Source of the DNA: Chloroflexota bacterium
Lineage (GTDB): Bacteria; Chloroflexota; Dehalococcoidia; JACPEP01
Direction: 5' to 3'
Length of the DNA stretch: 64,000 nt
Assembly (NCBI GenBank): GCA_016183425.1
Contig: JACPEP010000007.1
Span: 1-64,000, forward strand
The stretch's first letter is position 1. Each line of letters starts with the position of its first letter. This document shows, in pieces, positions 1 to 7,047 of the stretch. The notes beneath the pieces are model-generated. The model worked only from the letters and a program-made list of their open reading frames with translations. It ran no database searches and had not been told where the DNA came from. Both the position numbers and the translations under genes were made by a program.

Positions 1-9
1 GCTCAGGAT

Positions 10-60
10 GAGCGGGGAAGAAGGGTTTCCCCGCTCGTGGTGAGCCTGTCGAACCACGAA
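10..60. repeat. Dispersed palindromic repeat, two hairpins
   Basis: Bases 10-19 and 27-36 are perfect inverted copies (10 bp) around a 7-base loop. They are followed by a second imperfect hairpin whose arms are CGTGGT and ACCACG (about 37-58). The second half reads like a dispersed extragenic repeat with the core GAGCCTGTCGAACCACGA. It contains no coding signal. Only one copy is visible in the window. Confidence 0.55.
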
Positions 61-114
61 CCTATGGGTCGAGGACCCTGATTTATGGGATGTATTTTGG
101 AGACATGACACTAG

Positions 115-146
115 ATGTCGGTTTATTTAATCAATGACCATAAGCC
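115..146. repeat. Partial end of the GTCATTCTGA repeat family
   Basis: This stretch matches the right-hand end of the MITE-like element at 46271-46459: both read ATGTC(A/G)GTTTATTTA followed, a few bases later, by ATGACCATAA. The rest of the element is not visible here, so this is a remnant or a solo end. Confidence 0.5.
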
Positions 147-180
147 CGAGGCTTCCAGTTGCTTCTCCAGGGCCAGGGCT

Positions 181-321
181 TCAGCATGGGGTGCCTCCCC
201 CCATGACGCCGGCTCCCATCGGGGCAGGCCAGTGGGCTGCCCCAAAGGCAGCCAGGAAAACCAGGACCGGCAAGAACAGGAACACTCGGAGGGGAGTAAG
301 TCCAACAAACCTGAAGTTCAC
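181..321 (-). CDS. Small possible secreted protein (46 aa), unknown
   Basis: This is a short minus-strand frame starting at GTG (321), with a GGAGG Shine-Dalgarno about 7 bases upstream. The product opens with NFRFVG, then has a hydrophobic stretch of about 20 residues (VFLFLPVLVFLAAFGAA) typical of a signal peptide. It ends in a short Gly/Pro-rich tail (MGAGVMGGGTPC). No family is recognised. The stop lies close to the repeat remnant at 115-146, so the gene could be a truncated secreted protein. The strong Shine-Dalgarno plus signal-like segment is the only support. Confidence 0.35.
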   Translation of the reverse strand: MNFRFVGLTPLRVFLFLPVLVFLAAFGAAHWPAPMGAGVMGGGTPC

Positions 322-427
322 GGGATTACCTCCTGAAAAGATGGGGCAACGTTAGGAGAAGGATGTCACAATTGGATCACCTTTGTCAATGACCAAACCG
401 AAACCCCTGCCCCTTTATGGGAAAGCG

Positions 428-436
428 TGATATAAT
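428..436 (+). promoter_or_regulatory. Extended -10 promoter element upstream of thrS
   Basis: TGATATAAT is a perfect extended -10 box (TGnTATAAT). The -35 position about 17 bases upstream (TGCCCC) is weak, as is common with extended -10 promoters. It would start a transcript with a leader of about 105 bases before thrS. Confidence 0.6.
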
Positions 437-495
437 CTACATGAGCGTTAGGCCGGATGGGGTGCAGTCTCAACAAAAAGGGCAGCCAATCCGCG

Positions 496-530
496 GCCTC
501 CCGCCCCAGGGCGGGGCAGGGGGCTTCTTT
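496..530 (+). terminator. Terminator-like hairpin in the thrS leader
   Basis: CCCGCCC (500-506) pairs with GGGCGGG (509-515), or 6 bp with a 4-base loop. The outer GCC/GGC bases extend the pairing, and TTCTTT follows at 525-530. It lies between the extended -10 and the thrS GTG, so it could act as an attenuator. The sequence before it resembles a T-box antiterminator only loosely and lacks the UGGN bulge. Confidence 0.45.
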
Positions 531-547
531 ATGATTGGGAGCATTTA

Positions 548-2278
548 GTGCAGAGCCAGGATACCGATAAGCTGGGACCCATGCGCCACTCGGCGGCCCA
601 CGTCATGGCCGAGGCGGTGAGGCAGCTTTTCCCCGATGCCCAGTTCGGCATCGGCCCCACCATCCAGGACGGCTTCTACTACGATTTCGATCTCCCCCGC
701 CCCCTTACGCCCGAGGACCTGGCCGACATCGAGAGCAGTATGCGCGACATTATCGCCGCCGACTACCCCTTCCTTCGGGAGGAGGTGGACAAGGAAGCGG
801 CCCGGGAGCTCTTCGCCCACCAGATTTATAAGCTGGAGCTCATCCAGGAACTCCCCGAGCCGCGCCTTACGGTGTATCGTCAGGGCTCCTTCACCGACCT
901 GTGCCGGGGACCCCATGTGGCCTCCACCGGGCAGATAGGGCCTTTCAAGCTCCTCAGCGTCGCTGGCGCCTACTGGCGCGGGGACGAGAACCGCCCCATG
1001 CTCCAGCGCATCTATGGCACCGTCTTCGCCACCTCCCAGGAGCTGGCCGCTTACCTGACACGGCGGGAGGAGGCGGAGCGGCGAGACCATCGACGACTGG
1101 GCCGGGAACTGGATCTCTTTAGCCTCCAGGAGGCGGCCGGGCCGGGCCTGGTCTTTTGGCACCCCAAGGGGGCCCGCCTTCGCCGTCTCATCGAGGATTT
1201 CTGGGTCGCCGAGCATTACCAGCGGGGCTACCAACTGGTTTATACCCCCCACGTCGCCAAAACAGACCTGTGGCACACCAGCGGCCATTGGGAGCTGTAT
1301 CGAGAGAATATGTTTTCCCCCATGGACGTGGAGGGCCAGGAGTACATCATCAAGCCGATGAACTGCCCCGGCCACATCCTCATGTATCAGACCCACCTCC
1401 ATAGCTACCGGGAGCTGCCCCTCCGTTGGGCGGAGCTGGGCACCGTCTATCGCTACGAACGCTCCGGCGTGCTCCATGGCCTGACCCGGGTGCGGGGCTT
1501 CACCCAGGACGATGCCCATATCTTCTGCCGCCCCGACCAACTGGAATCCGAGGTGGTGGGAGTGGTGGAGTTGGCCCGCTACATGATGGAGACCTTCGGC
1601 TTCAAAGAGTACGAAATCCGACTTTCCACCCGCCCCGAGAAGTACGCCGGCACCCTGGAGGTATGGGAGGAGGCCACCGCCACCCTGGAGCGTGCCCTGG
1701 CCCAGTTAGCCCTCCCTTACGAGATAGACCCGGGGGAGGGCGTCTTCTACGGCCCCAAAATCGATGTCCGCATCAAGGATGCCCTGGGGCGCGCCTGGCA
1801 GGGGCCTACCATCCAGGTGGACTTCAACCTGCCCCTGCGTTTCCACGTCACCTACGTGGGCGAGGACGGCAAAGAGCACCTGGTGGTCATGGTGCATCGC
1901 ACCGTGCTGGGAAGCATAGAGCGTTTCCTGGGCTGCCTCATAGAACACTACGCCGGCGCCTTCCCCGTCTGGCTGGCTCCGGTACAGGCGGTGGTCATAC
2001 CCATCTCCGATCGCCACGAGGATTATGCCCGTCGTCTCGCCGAGGAGCTGAGACGGGAGGGGCTTCGGGTGGAGACCGACCTTCGCTCAGAGCGGATGAA
2101 CCTCAAGGTCAGGGAGGCCCAACTGAATAAAGTGCCTTATATGCTCATCGTGGGGGACAAGGAGGCCGCCGCCGGCAATCTGTCCCTTCGCTTGCGCAGC
2201 GGTCAGGACCTGGGCCCCCAAACAGTGGCCCAGTTCCTGACCCGAATCAGAGAGGATATTGCCCAAAAGGCTTCGTAA
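548..2278 (+). CDS. thrS: Threonine--tRNA ligase lacking the TGS domain
   Basis: A cytoplasmic class II aminoacyl-tRNA synthetase that charges tRNA-Thr. The 576-residue product starts directly with the second additional (editing) domain: HSAAH at residues 14-18 and CRGPH at 119-123 supply the usual metal-binding editing residues. The catalytic core follows, with the zinc-site NCPGH region, motif 2 (RYERSGVLHGLTRVRGF) and motif 3 near GSIERFLG. The C-terminal anticodon-binding domain begins near PVWLAPVQ. The usual enzyme is about 640 residues; the roughly 60-residue N-terminal TGS domain is missing and no in-frame upstream coding is seen. The GTG start has a GGGAG site about 7 bases upstream. 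A terminator-like hairpin in the leader suggests attenuation. Confidence 0.97.
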   Translation: MQSQDTDKLGPMRHSAAHVMAEAVRQLFPDAQFGIGPTIQDGFYYDFDLPRPLTPEDLADIESSMRDIIAADYPFLREEVDKEAARELFAHQIYKLELIQELPEPRLTVYRQGSFTDLCRGPHVASTGQIGPFKLLSVAGAYWRGDENRPMLQRIYGTVFATSQELAAYLTRREEAERRDHRRLGRELDLFSLQEAAGPGLVFWHPKGARLRRLIEDFWVAEHYQRGYQLVYTPHVAKTDLWHTSGHWELYRENMFSPMDVEGQEYIIKPMNCPGHILMYQTHLHSYRELPLRWAELGTVYRYERSGVLHGLTRVRGFTQDDAHIFCRPDQLESEVVGVVELARYMMETFGFKEYEIRLSTRPEKYAGTLEVWEEATATLERALAQLALPYEIDPGEGVFYGPKIDVRIKDALGRAWQGPTIQVDFNLPLRFHVTYVGEDGKEHLVVMVHRTVLGSIERFLGCLIEHYAGAFPVWLAPVQAVVIPISDRHEDYARRLAEELRREGLRVETDLRSERMNLKVREAQLNKVPYMLIVGDKEAAAGNLSLRLRSGQDLGPQTVAQFLTRIREDIAQKAS

Positions 2279-2304
2279 GGAGCGGGCTGTTAGCGGGGGA
2301 AAAG

Positions 2305-2898
2305 GTGAACAGAAAAGGATTCATTACCATACTGGTGCTGGCAGGGGCGGTGGTTATCGTAGCCCTGGTTGCCTTATACTTACTGGAGGGTGATTCGTCT
2401 CAGGCTATCGGTTCTTCCCGCCCCCTCTCCCTGGGGTCTCCCTCAGACGGCAATCCCTCTTCTTCCTTAACAGCGCCTCAGCTTGGCCGCCCTATCCCCG
2501 ATTTCACCCTTTCCACCCTGGACGGAGGCTCCCTGACCTTGAGCCAGCTTCGAGGGAAAACGGTGCTCATCAACTTCTGGGCCTCCTGGTGCCCGCCTTG
2601 TCGCGCCGAGATGCCTGACCTGCAAAAGGTCTACGAGGAGTATCGGGACAAGGACTTTGTGATCGTAGCCGTGAACATCCAGGAGGACCGGGATACGGCG
2701 GCCAACTTCATCAAGCGCATGGGGCTGACCTTCCCAGTGGCCCTGGACACCACCGGCCAGGTGACGGCCGGCTATCGCATAACCTACATCCCCACCACCT
2801 TCTTTGTGGACAAAGAGGGTATCGTGAGACAGGTGGCCGTGGGCCAGATGAACCGTGCCTCTATCCTCGCCAAGCTAAGGGCCACTACGGGACCGTAA
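2305..2898 (+). CDS. Membrane-anchored thioredoxin-like protein (ResA/TlpA type)
   Basis: A 197-residue thiol-disulfide oxidoreductase that is probably anchored to the outer face of the membrane. Residues about 7-27 form one transmembrane segment, followed by a Ser/Pro linker. The AhpC/TSA-thioredoxin fold then runs from about residue 60 (IPDFTLSTLDG), with the active-site WCPPC at residues 95-99 and the cis-proline loop in YIPTTF. It directly precedes resB with a 7-base gap, so a role in keeping apocytochrome c cysteines reduced (system II cytochrome c maturation) is the natural inference. The start is GTG behind a GGGG-rich site. A general periplasmic reductase role cannot be excluded. Confidence 0.88.
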   Translation: MNRKGFITILVLAGAVVIVALVALYLLEGDSSQAIGSSRPLSLGSPSDGNPSSSLTAPQLGRPIPDFTLSTLDGGSLTLSQLRGKTVLINFWASWCPPCRAEMPDLQKVYEEYRDKDFVIVAVNIQEDRDTAANFIKRMGLTFPVALDTTGQVTAGYRITYIPTTFFVDKEGIVRQVAVGQMNRASILAKLRATTGP

Positions 2899-2905
2899 GA
2901 TAACC

Positions 2906-4276
2906 ATGGATAGGGCGGCCACCACCGCGGCGGACGCCGAAAAAGGAAGCGGGGAGAACCTCTTCGCCTCCATCTGGCAGTTTTTTACCTCTCAGCGCAC
3001 CGCCGTCCTCATCATTATCTTCATTGCCCTGGCCTCTCTAGTGGGCGCTCTCATCGTACAGGTGCCCGCGGACATTGCCCAAAGCCCCGCCGACTACGCC
3101 TCCTGGTTGGAGTCCATGCGGGACAAATACGGCGCTCTCACCGGTGTCTTCCGCCTTCTAGATATCTTCAATATCTACAACAGCCTCTGGTACCGCATCG
3201 GCCTGGCTCTCCTGGGCATCAACATCATGGTGTGCACCGTAAACCGTTTCCCTCCCTTGTGGCGCTCCCTGGCTACCCCCCGCCTTCGCCTGGCGGACTC
3301 ATACTACCAGACGGCCCCCCACCATCTGGCCGTGCCGACACGAAAAGGAGAAAAACTGTCCCACGTCCTCAGGGGCAAGGGCTATCAGGTACGTCAGGTA
3401 CGAGAGGGCGACTCTCTCTATGTTTACGGCGACCGTTTTGGCTGGGCCAAGCTGGGTAGTATGGTGGGACACTTAGGATTGATACTGGTGGTGGTGGGTG
3501 CTCTTTGGACAAACATCGGCGGCTTTGAGGTGGATGCCGTTATCCCCGAAGGAAACACCACCCCCGTCTATCCCGTGCAGCACCCTCAGCAGATTCAGAT
3601 CCGCAACGATAAATTCGTGGCCGAGTTTTACCCCGATGGCCGTCCTAAAGACTTCTACAGCGACATCGTTCTCTTTCAGGGAGGCAGGGAGGTTAAGCGG
3701 GGGCGGGTGCGCGTCAACGAGTCCCTCTCCTACCAGGGGATCACCTTCCACCAGTCTTTCTATGGCCCGGCCGCCGCCCTGGAGGTTAAGAACGAGGAGG
3801 GACGGGTGCTGGTCTCGGATACGGTGGCCCTGACTGGGAATATGAACGGCATCCCTTACCAGTGGCTCTCCATCCCCCTTACCGACTATACCGTCTTCCT
3901 CAGCTTGATGCCCAGCAAAGAGTCGGGAAAGGAGCGCCTGGCCATCTTGGGCTATAAAGAAACCACTGGTGACTTCTCCCAGCCCGACCTTCAGCTCACC
4001 CTTCAGGCCGGAGAGGCAAAGAACGCGGGGGGGCTACAGTTCTCTTTCGAGGGGGCCAAACAGTACACTGGCTTGCGCGTGAGGAGGAATCCCGGGGGTA
4101 GCCTTATTTGGACCGCCAGCGGTCTCCTCATTTTGGGGCTCTCCATCGCTCTCTATTTTCCCCGCCGCCGCGTCTGGGCCCTGGTCACTACCTCCAGAAC
4201 CCACCTGGTGGCCATTGGCGACCGCTTTGTTGATGCGGACAAAGAGCTGAGGGCCATCGTCCAGGGGATGAAGTAG
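2906..4276 (+). CDS. resB: Cytochrome c biogenesis protein ResB
   Basis: A 456-residue ResB/Ccs1 family membrane protein, one half of the system II haem-delivery and ligation complex. Hydrophobic segments lie at about residues 34-53, 95-111, 185-205 and 406-424. A large extracytoplasmic domain sits between the third and fourth, the topology expected for ResB. It follows the ResA-like gene closely and is followed by an unknown gene rather than by resC/ccsA, whose product would be needed for function and must lie elsewhere. Start is the first ATG. The family assignment is firm from length, topology and gene pairing. Confidence 0.9.
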   Translation: MDRAATTAADAEKGSGENLFASIWQFFTSQRTAVLIIIFIALASLVGALIVQVPADIAQSPADYASWLESMRDKYGALTGVFRLLDIFNIYNSLWYRIGLALLGINIMVCTVNRFPPLWRSLATPRLRLADSYYQTAPHHLAVPTRKGEKLSHVLRGKGYQVRQVREGDSLYVYGDRFGWAKLGSMVGHLGLILVVVGALWTNIGGFEVDAVIPEGNTTPVYPVQHPQQIQIRNDKFVAEFYPDGRPKDFYSDIVLFQGGREVKRGRVRVNESLSYQGITFHQSFYGPAAALEVKNEEGRVLVSDTVALTGNMNGIPYQWLSIPLTDYTVFLSLMPSKESGKERLAILGYKETTGDFSQPDLQLTLQAGEAKNAGGLQFSFEGAKQYTGLRVRRNPGGSLIWTASGLLILGLSIALYFPRRRVWALVTTSRTHLVAIGDRFVDADKELRAIVQGMK

Positions 4277-4343
4277 TCTCACCCCTTTTTTCCTTGACAC
4301 CCCCTGGGAGTTGGTGATACATTGCCAGAAGCGAGGCGCAACC

Positions 4344-4826
4344 ATGGACATAATGCGCTACACTATCATTGATAAGCGGGGTGGGGTCAGCTTCATCGGG
4401 CGCTGCGAAGCCTTCCTGGCCCTGGTGGCCGCCTGTGCCCACAACCCCGATACCTTAGAAGGGTTCCTGGAGGCGGCGGATACCTACTACCGTTCCATCA
4501 AGGACTACGTCCTCAGCGGCCTGGCCGTCTTCGACGAGTGGAACGTAGAGGGAAACTACGCCGCCATTCATGGCGCGCTGAGGTTCTATCCTCCCCCGGA
4601 GCACCCCGTATTCCGCGTGGTGGACGAGGTTACCCGAGAGACCAGCTTGCGTCCCGTGAAGGCGGGAGTCATTCTCTTCAATCTCCTGGCCAAACGAATT
4701 GTCCAGATCCAGAACAGCTTTCAAGAGGTGGGGCGCAAAGGCCGCCTGAGGGTGTACGACGGCAATCGGGCCACGGATGAGGTTATGCAATACAACCTGC
4801 CCTCAGAGTGGTCGGTGGTGCCATGA
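4344..4826 (+). CDS. Conserved-looking hypothetical protein (160 aa)
   Basis: No family is recognised. The protein is soluble, mixed alpha/beta in appearance, opening MDIMRYTIIDKRGG, with aromatic-rich segments (ADTYYRSIKDYV, HGALRFYPPPEH) and no signal peptide, membrane segment or metal motif. The ATG at 4344 follows a GAGGCG site and is preferred over an in-frame GTG 33 bases upstream. Its TGA stop overlaps the alr start as ATGA, so the two are almost certainly translationally coupled. Confidence 0.75.
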   Translation: MDIMRYTIIDKRGGVSFIGRCEAFLALVAACAHNPDTLEGFLEAADTYYRSIKDYVLSGLAVFDEWNVEGNYAAIHGALRFYPPPEHPVFRVVDEVTRETSLRPVKAGVILFNLLAKRIVQIQNSFQEVGRKGRLRVYDGNRATDEVMQYNLPSEWSVVP

Positions 4827-6025
4827 GCCAGGATTTCCCTGTGGGGGGCGAGGTGTGGTTTGGGCGACCCGCCTGGGCGGAGGTCGACTTGGATGCCATC
4901 CAGCACAATGTGCGGGAGCTGCGGCGATGCATCGGCCCCCGGCCGGAAATGCTGGCGGTGGTCAAGGCCAATGCCTACGGCCACGGCGCTGTTCCGGTGG
5001 CGGAGACGGTTCTGGCGGCGGGGGCACAGCGCCTGGGGGTCTTCTGCGCCGATGAAGGGGTTCAGCTTCGCCAGGCGGGGATAGGGGTTCCCATCCATGT
5101 CCTGGGCTACACGCCGCCCTGGGAGGCGGAGAAGGTGGTGCGCCACCGCCTCACCCCCACCGTGAACAGCCGCCAGTTGGCTCTGGCCCTGGCCCGTTTC
5201 GCCGCCAAGGAGGGAGCGCCTCTCCCCGTTCACCTGAAGGTGGACACCGGCTTGAGCCGTTTTGGCCTCCCCCCTCAGGAGGTGGAGGACTTCGCTCGCT
5301 TCGTGGCCGCTCTGTCCAGCCTGGAGACGGAGGGGCTGTTCACCCACTTCGCCACCGCCGACGAGGCGGATAAGGCCTTCACCCGTAAGCAGTTCGCCGC
5401 CTTTCTCACCGTGGCCCAGCGCCTGCCCCCCATCCCCTTCCGCCACGTGGCCAACAGCGCCACCACCATGGACCTGCCGGAGATGGCCCTGGACATGGTG
5501 CGCCCGGGCATCGCCATCTACGGTGCCTACCCCTCGCCAGAGGTGGGCCGCTCCCTATCTCTGAAGCCGGCCCTGGCCCTCAAGAGCCGTATCGCCCGCC
5601 TGCACCGTCTGGCGCCGGGGGAGGGGGTAAGCTACGGCCTCACCTGGGTGGCCCAGCAACCCACCCACATCGCCCTCATTACCATCGGCTACGCCGACGG
5701 CCTGCCCCGCTGCCTGTCCAATCGGGGCGCCGTTCTCCTTCGGGGGCAGCGGGCACCCATCATAGGCCGCATCTGCATGGACCAGTGCGTGGTGGACGTG
5801 ACCCACATCCCCGATGTAAGTCTTAACGACCCGGTGGTGGTCATCGGGCGGCAGGGGGAGGCGGAGATCACTGCCGACGAGGTGGCCTCCCTGGCGGGCA
5901 CCATCAGCTACGAGATACTGTGTGGCATCTCCGCCCGGGTGCCCCGGGTCTATCTGAGGGGGGGTCGGGTGGTGCGGGTCACCACCCTGGTGGAGGAGGA
6001 AACCCCCGCTCCCTCACTCTCCTGA
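4823..6025 (+). CDS. alr: Alanine racemase
   Basis: A PLP-dependent interconversion of L- and D-alanine for peptidoglycan synthesis, cytoplasmic. The 400-residue length is near the family norm. The PLP lysine lies in the conserved VVKANAYGHG motif (about residues 45-54), and the second catalytic base, tyrosine, in GVSYG. The C-terminal beta domain carries GRICMDQCVVDVT. The start at ATG 4823 overlaps the previous stop (ATGA), which decides it over a GTG five codons upstream. A cell wall precursor enzyme argues against the host being one of the wall-less Dehalococcoides-type lineages (inference). Confidence 0.97.
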   Translation: MSQDFPVGGEVWFGRPAWAEVDLDAIQHNVRELRRCIGPRPEMLAVVKANAYGHGAVPVAETVLAAGAQRLGVFCADEGVQLRQAGIGVPIHVLGYTPPWEAEKVVRHRLTPTVNSRQLALALARFAAKEGAPLPVHLKVDTGLSRFGLPPQEVEDFARFVAALSSLETEGLFTHFATADEADKAFTRKQFAAFLTVAQRLPPIPFRHVANSATTMDLPEMALDMVRPGIAIYGAYPSPEVGRSLSLKPALALKSRIARLHRLAPGEGVSYGLTWVAQQPTHIALITIGYADGLPRCLSNRGAVLLRGQRAPIIGRICMDQCVVDVTHIPDVSLNDPVVVIGRQGEAEITADEVASLAGTISYEILCGISARVPRVYLRGGRVVRVTTLVEEETPAPSLS

Positions 6026-6073
6026 GCCTCTTCAGGATTACTCTGCACTGTTTAGCATTGTCCTATGCTAGAG

Positions 6074-6252
6074 CATAGCCCCTGGCTTATGGCTGTAAAC
6101 TAACTAATATGCCTCAAAGATAGGAGCCCATTGTCATTCTGATCCGCCAGTGGCGGAGAGAAATCTCCAAGGCTACGAAGAGATTCTTCGGTCGCTGCGC
6201 TCCCTCAGAATGACAAAATGTCATGTTATTTTGTTGATGACCATCATCCAAC
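6074..6252. mobile_element. MITE-like element, GTCATTCTGA family, copy A
   Basis: The core has inverted TGTCATTCTGA (about 6132-6142) and TCAGAATGACA (about 6205-6215) around a hairpin, with AGATTCTTCGGTCGCTGCGC inside. The flanks, CTTATGG...CTCAAA on the left and a TTGATGACCAT tail on the right, match the element at 46271-46459. This copy has lost the outer TGGGGTATC ends. It occupies most of the gap between alr and the antitoxin-like gene and has no coding capacity. Confidence 0.6.
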
Positions 6253-6255
6253 GGT

Positions 6256-6552
6256 CTAATCAGAATCCCCAGGGTCAAGCGCCAGAGCCCGCAGACTCTG
6301 AGCGCTGGTGACGTTGCCGCTAGCACCCAGACGCTCCAGCCTATTCATGGCCTCCCGCAGGGGCAGCTCCAGTAGCGCCGCCACTTCTCTTAGAGTAAGC
6401 TCCCCTTCCCGGTAGAGCTGGGCCACGTATCGTTCCAGCCCCATGTGAAGCAACTTGCGAGTGGCGGCCGAGGCATCCAGGGCCTCCCGTCGCTGTAACA
6501 ACTCTACCCCGCGTAACAGGGGGTCCGAGAGTCTGACTGCTTTGGCCTTCAC
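6256..6552 (-). CDS. UPF0175-like small antitoxin-type protein
   Basis: A 98-residue protein. The C-terminal half (QLYREGELTLREVAALLELPLREAMNRLERLG) matches the UPF0175 pattern of a helix-turn-helix-like unit found in VapB-like antitoxins. The N-terminal half (VRLSDPLLRGVELL...RKLLHMGLERYVA) looks like a ribbon-helix-helix or dimerisation part. Start is GTG with a GAGGAG site 8 bases upstream. No PIN-domain toxin gene is adjacent: the downstream side holds only a repeat element and the upstream side a 66-base palindrome. It may therefore be a solitary antitoxin or a regulator. Confidence 0.7.
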   Translation of the reverse strand: MKAKAVRLSDPLLRGVELLQRREALDASAATRKLLHMGLERYVAQLYREGELTLREVAALLELPLREAMNRLERLGASGNVTSAQSLRALALDPGDSD

Positions 6553-6630
6553 GGCTTACTCTCCTCGCTCCTCAGTGCCTCCAGGGCCAGGCGAGCGGTG
6601 ACGTATTCTTCAGAGCTCGCCCCTTCACTC

Positions 6631-6696
6631 CCCTGACCCTTTAGGTCGGTAGTCGGCCTCGTCCCTGAGGCCGACTACCGACCTAAAGGGTCAGGG
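6631..6696. repeat. 66-base perfect palindrome (30-bp stem)
   Basis: Bases 6631-6660 and 6667-6696 are exact reverse complements, 30 of 30, around the 6-base loop GTCCCT. The inner part (GTAGTCGG...CCGACTAC) is shared with palindromes at 21725-21755 and 46488-46545. It could form a very stable hairpin in either transcript. No T-tract follows, so it is classed as a repeat rather than a terminator. Confidence 0.8.
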
Positions 6697-6805
6697 ACGA
6701 CCCCGCCTACTGCTTAGCTGTTCACGGCCCCGCCAGAGGCGGAGGGGCGCCAGCGACCCTTACTCCGACCGGGGAGGGCTCAGGGTGACCGCCGGGGAGG
6801 GAGAA

Positions 6806-6879
6806 TCGGGGCGAGAGGATTTGAACCTCCGACCACCTGTACCCCATACAGGTGCGCTACCAGACTGCGCTACGCCCCG
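6806..6879 (-). tRNA. tRNA-Pro (anticodon GGG)
   Basis: A 74-base cloverleaf. The acceptor stem CGGGGCG/CGCCCCG has discriminator A. The anticodon stem CCTGT/ACAGG has loop ATGGGGT, giving anticodon GGG. The T-arm is GGAGG-TTCAAAT-CCTCT. The CCA end is not encoded. Confidence 0.95.
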
Positions 6880-7047
6880 ACCTACCGTATCCTACCACAG
6901 CCGCCCCCAGGTTTCAAGGCGAAGCCAGGGAAGATGCTGGCTACCAGGCCGGCCACTGTTGGGCCGTTCTCTTCCCTGGGCGTGGCCGGGGGCCGTGTCA
7001 CTGTAGGGGAGGGGAGAAGTAGGAGGGAAGAACATGAACGCCGCCTT

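Noticed and set aside
455-530. T-box riboswitch ahead of thrS
   Set aside because: AAAAAGGGCAGCCAATCCGCGG superficially recalls a T-box antiterminator, but the UGGN bulge that pairs with the tRNA end is absent and no specifier stem is visible, so only a terminator-like hairpin is claimed.
545-1540. Long minus-strand open frame opposite thrS
   Set aside because: Mirror frame of a highly conserved gene with no ribosome site or recognisable domain.
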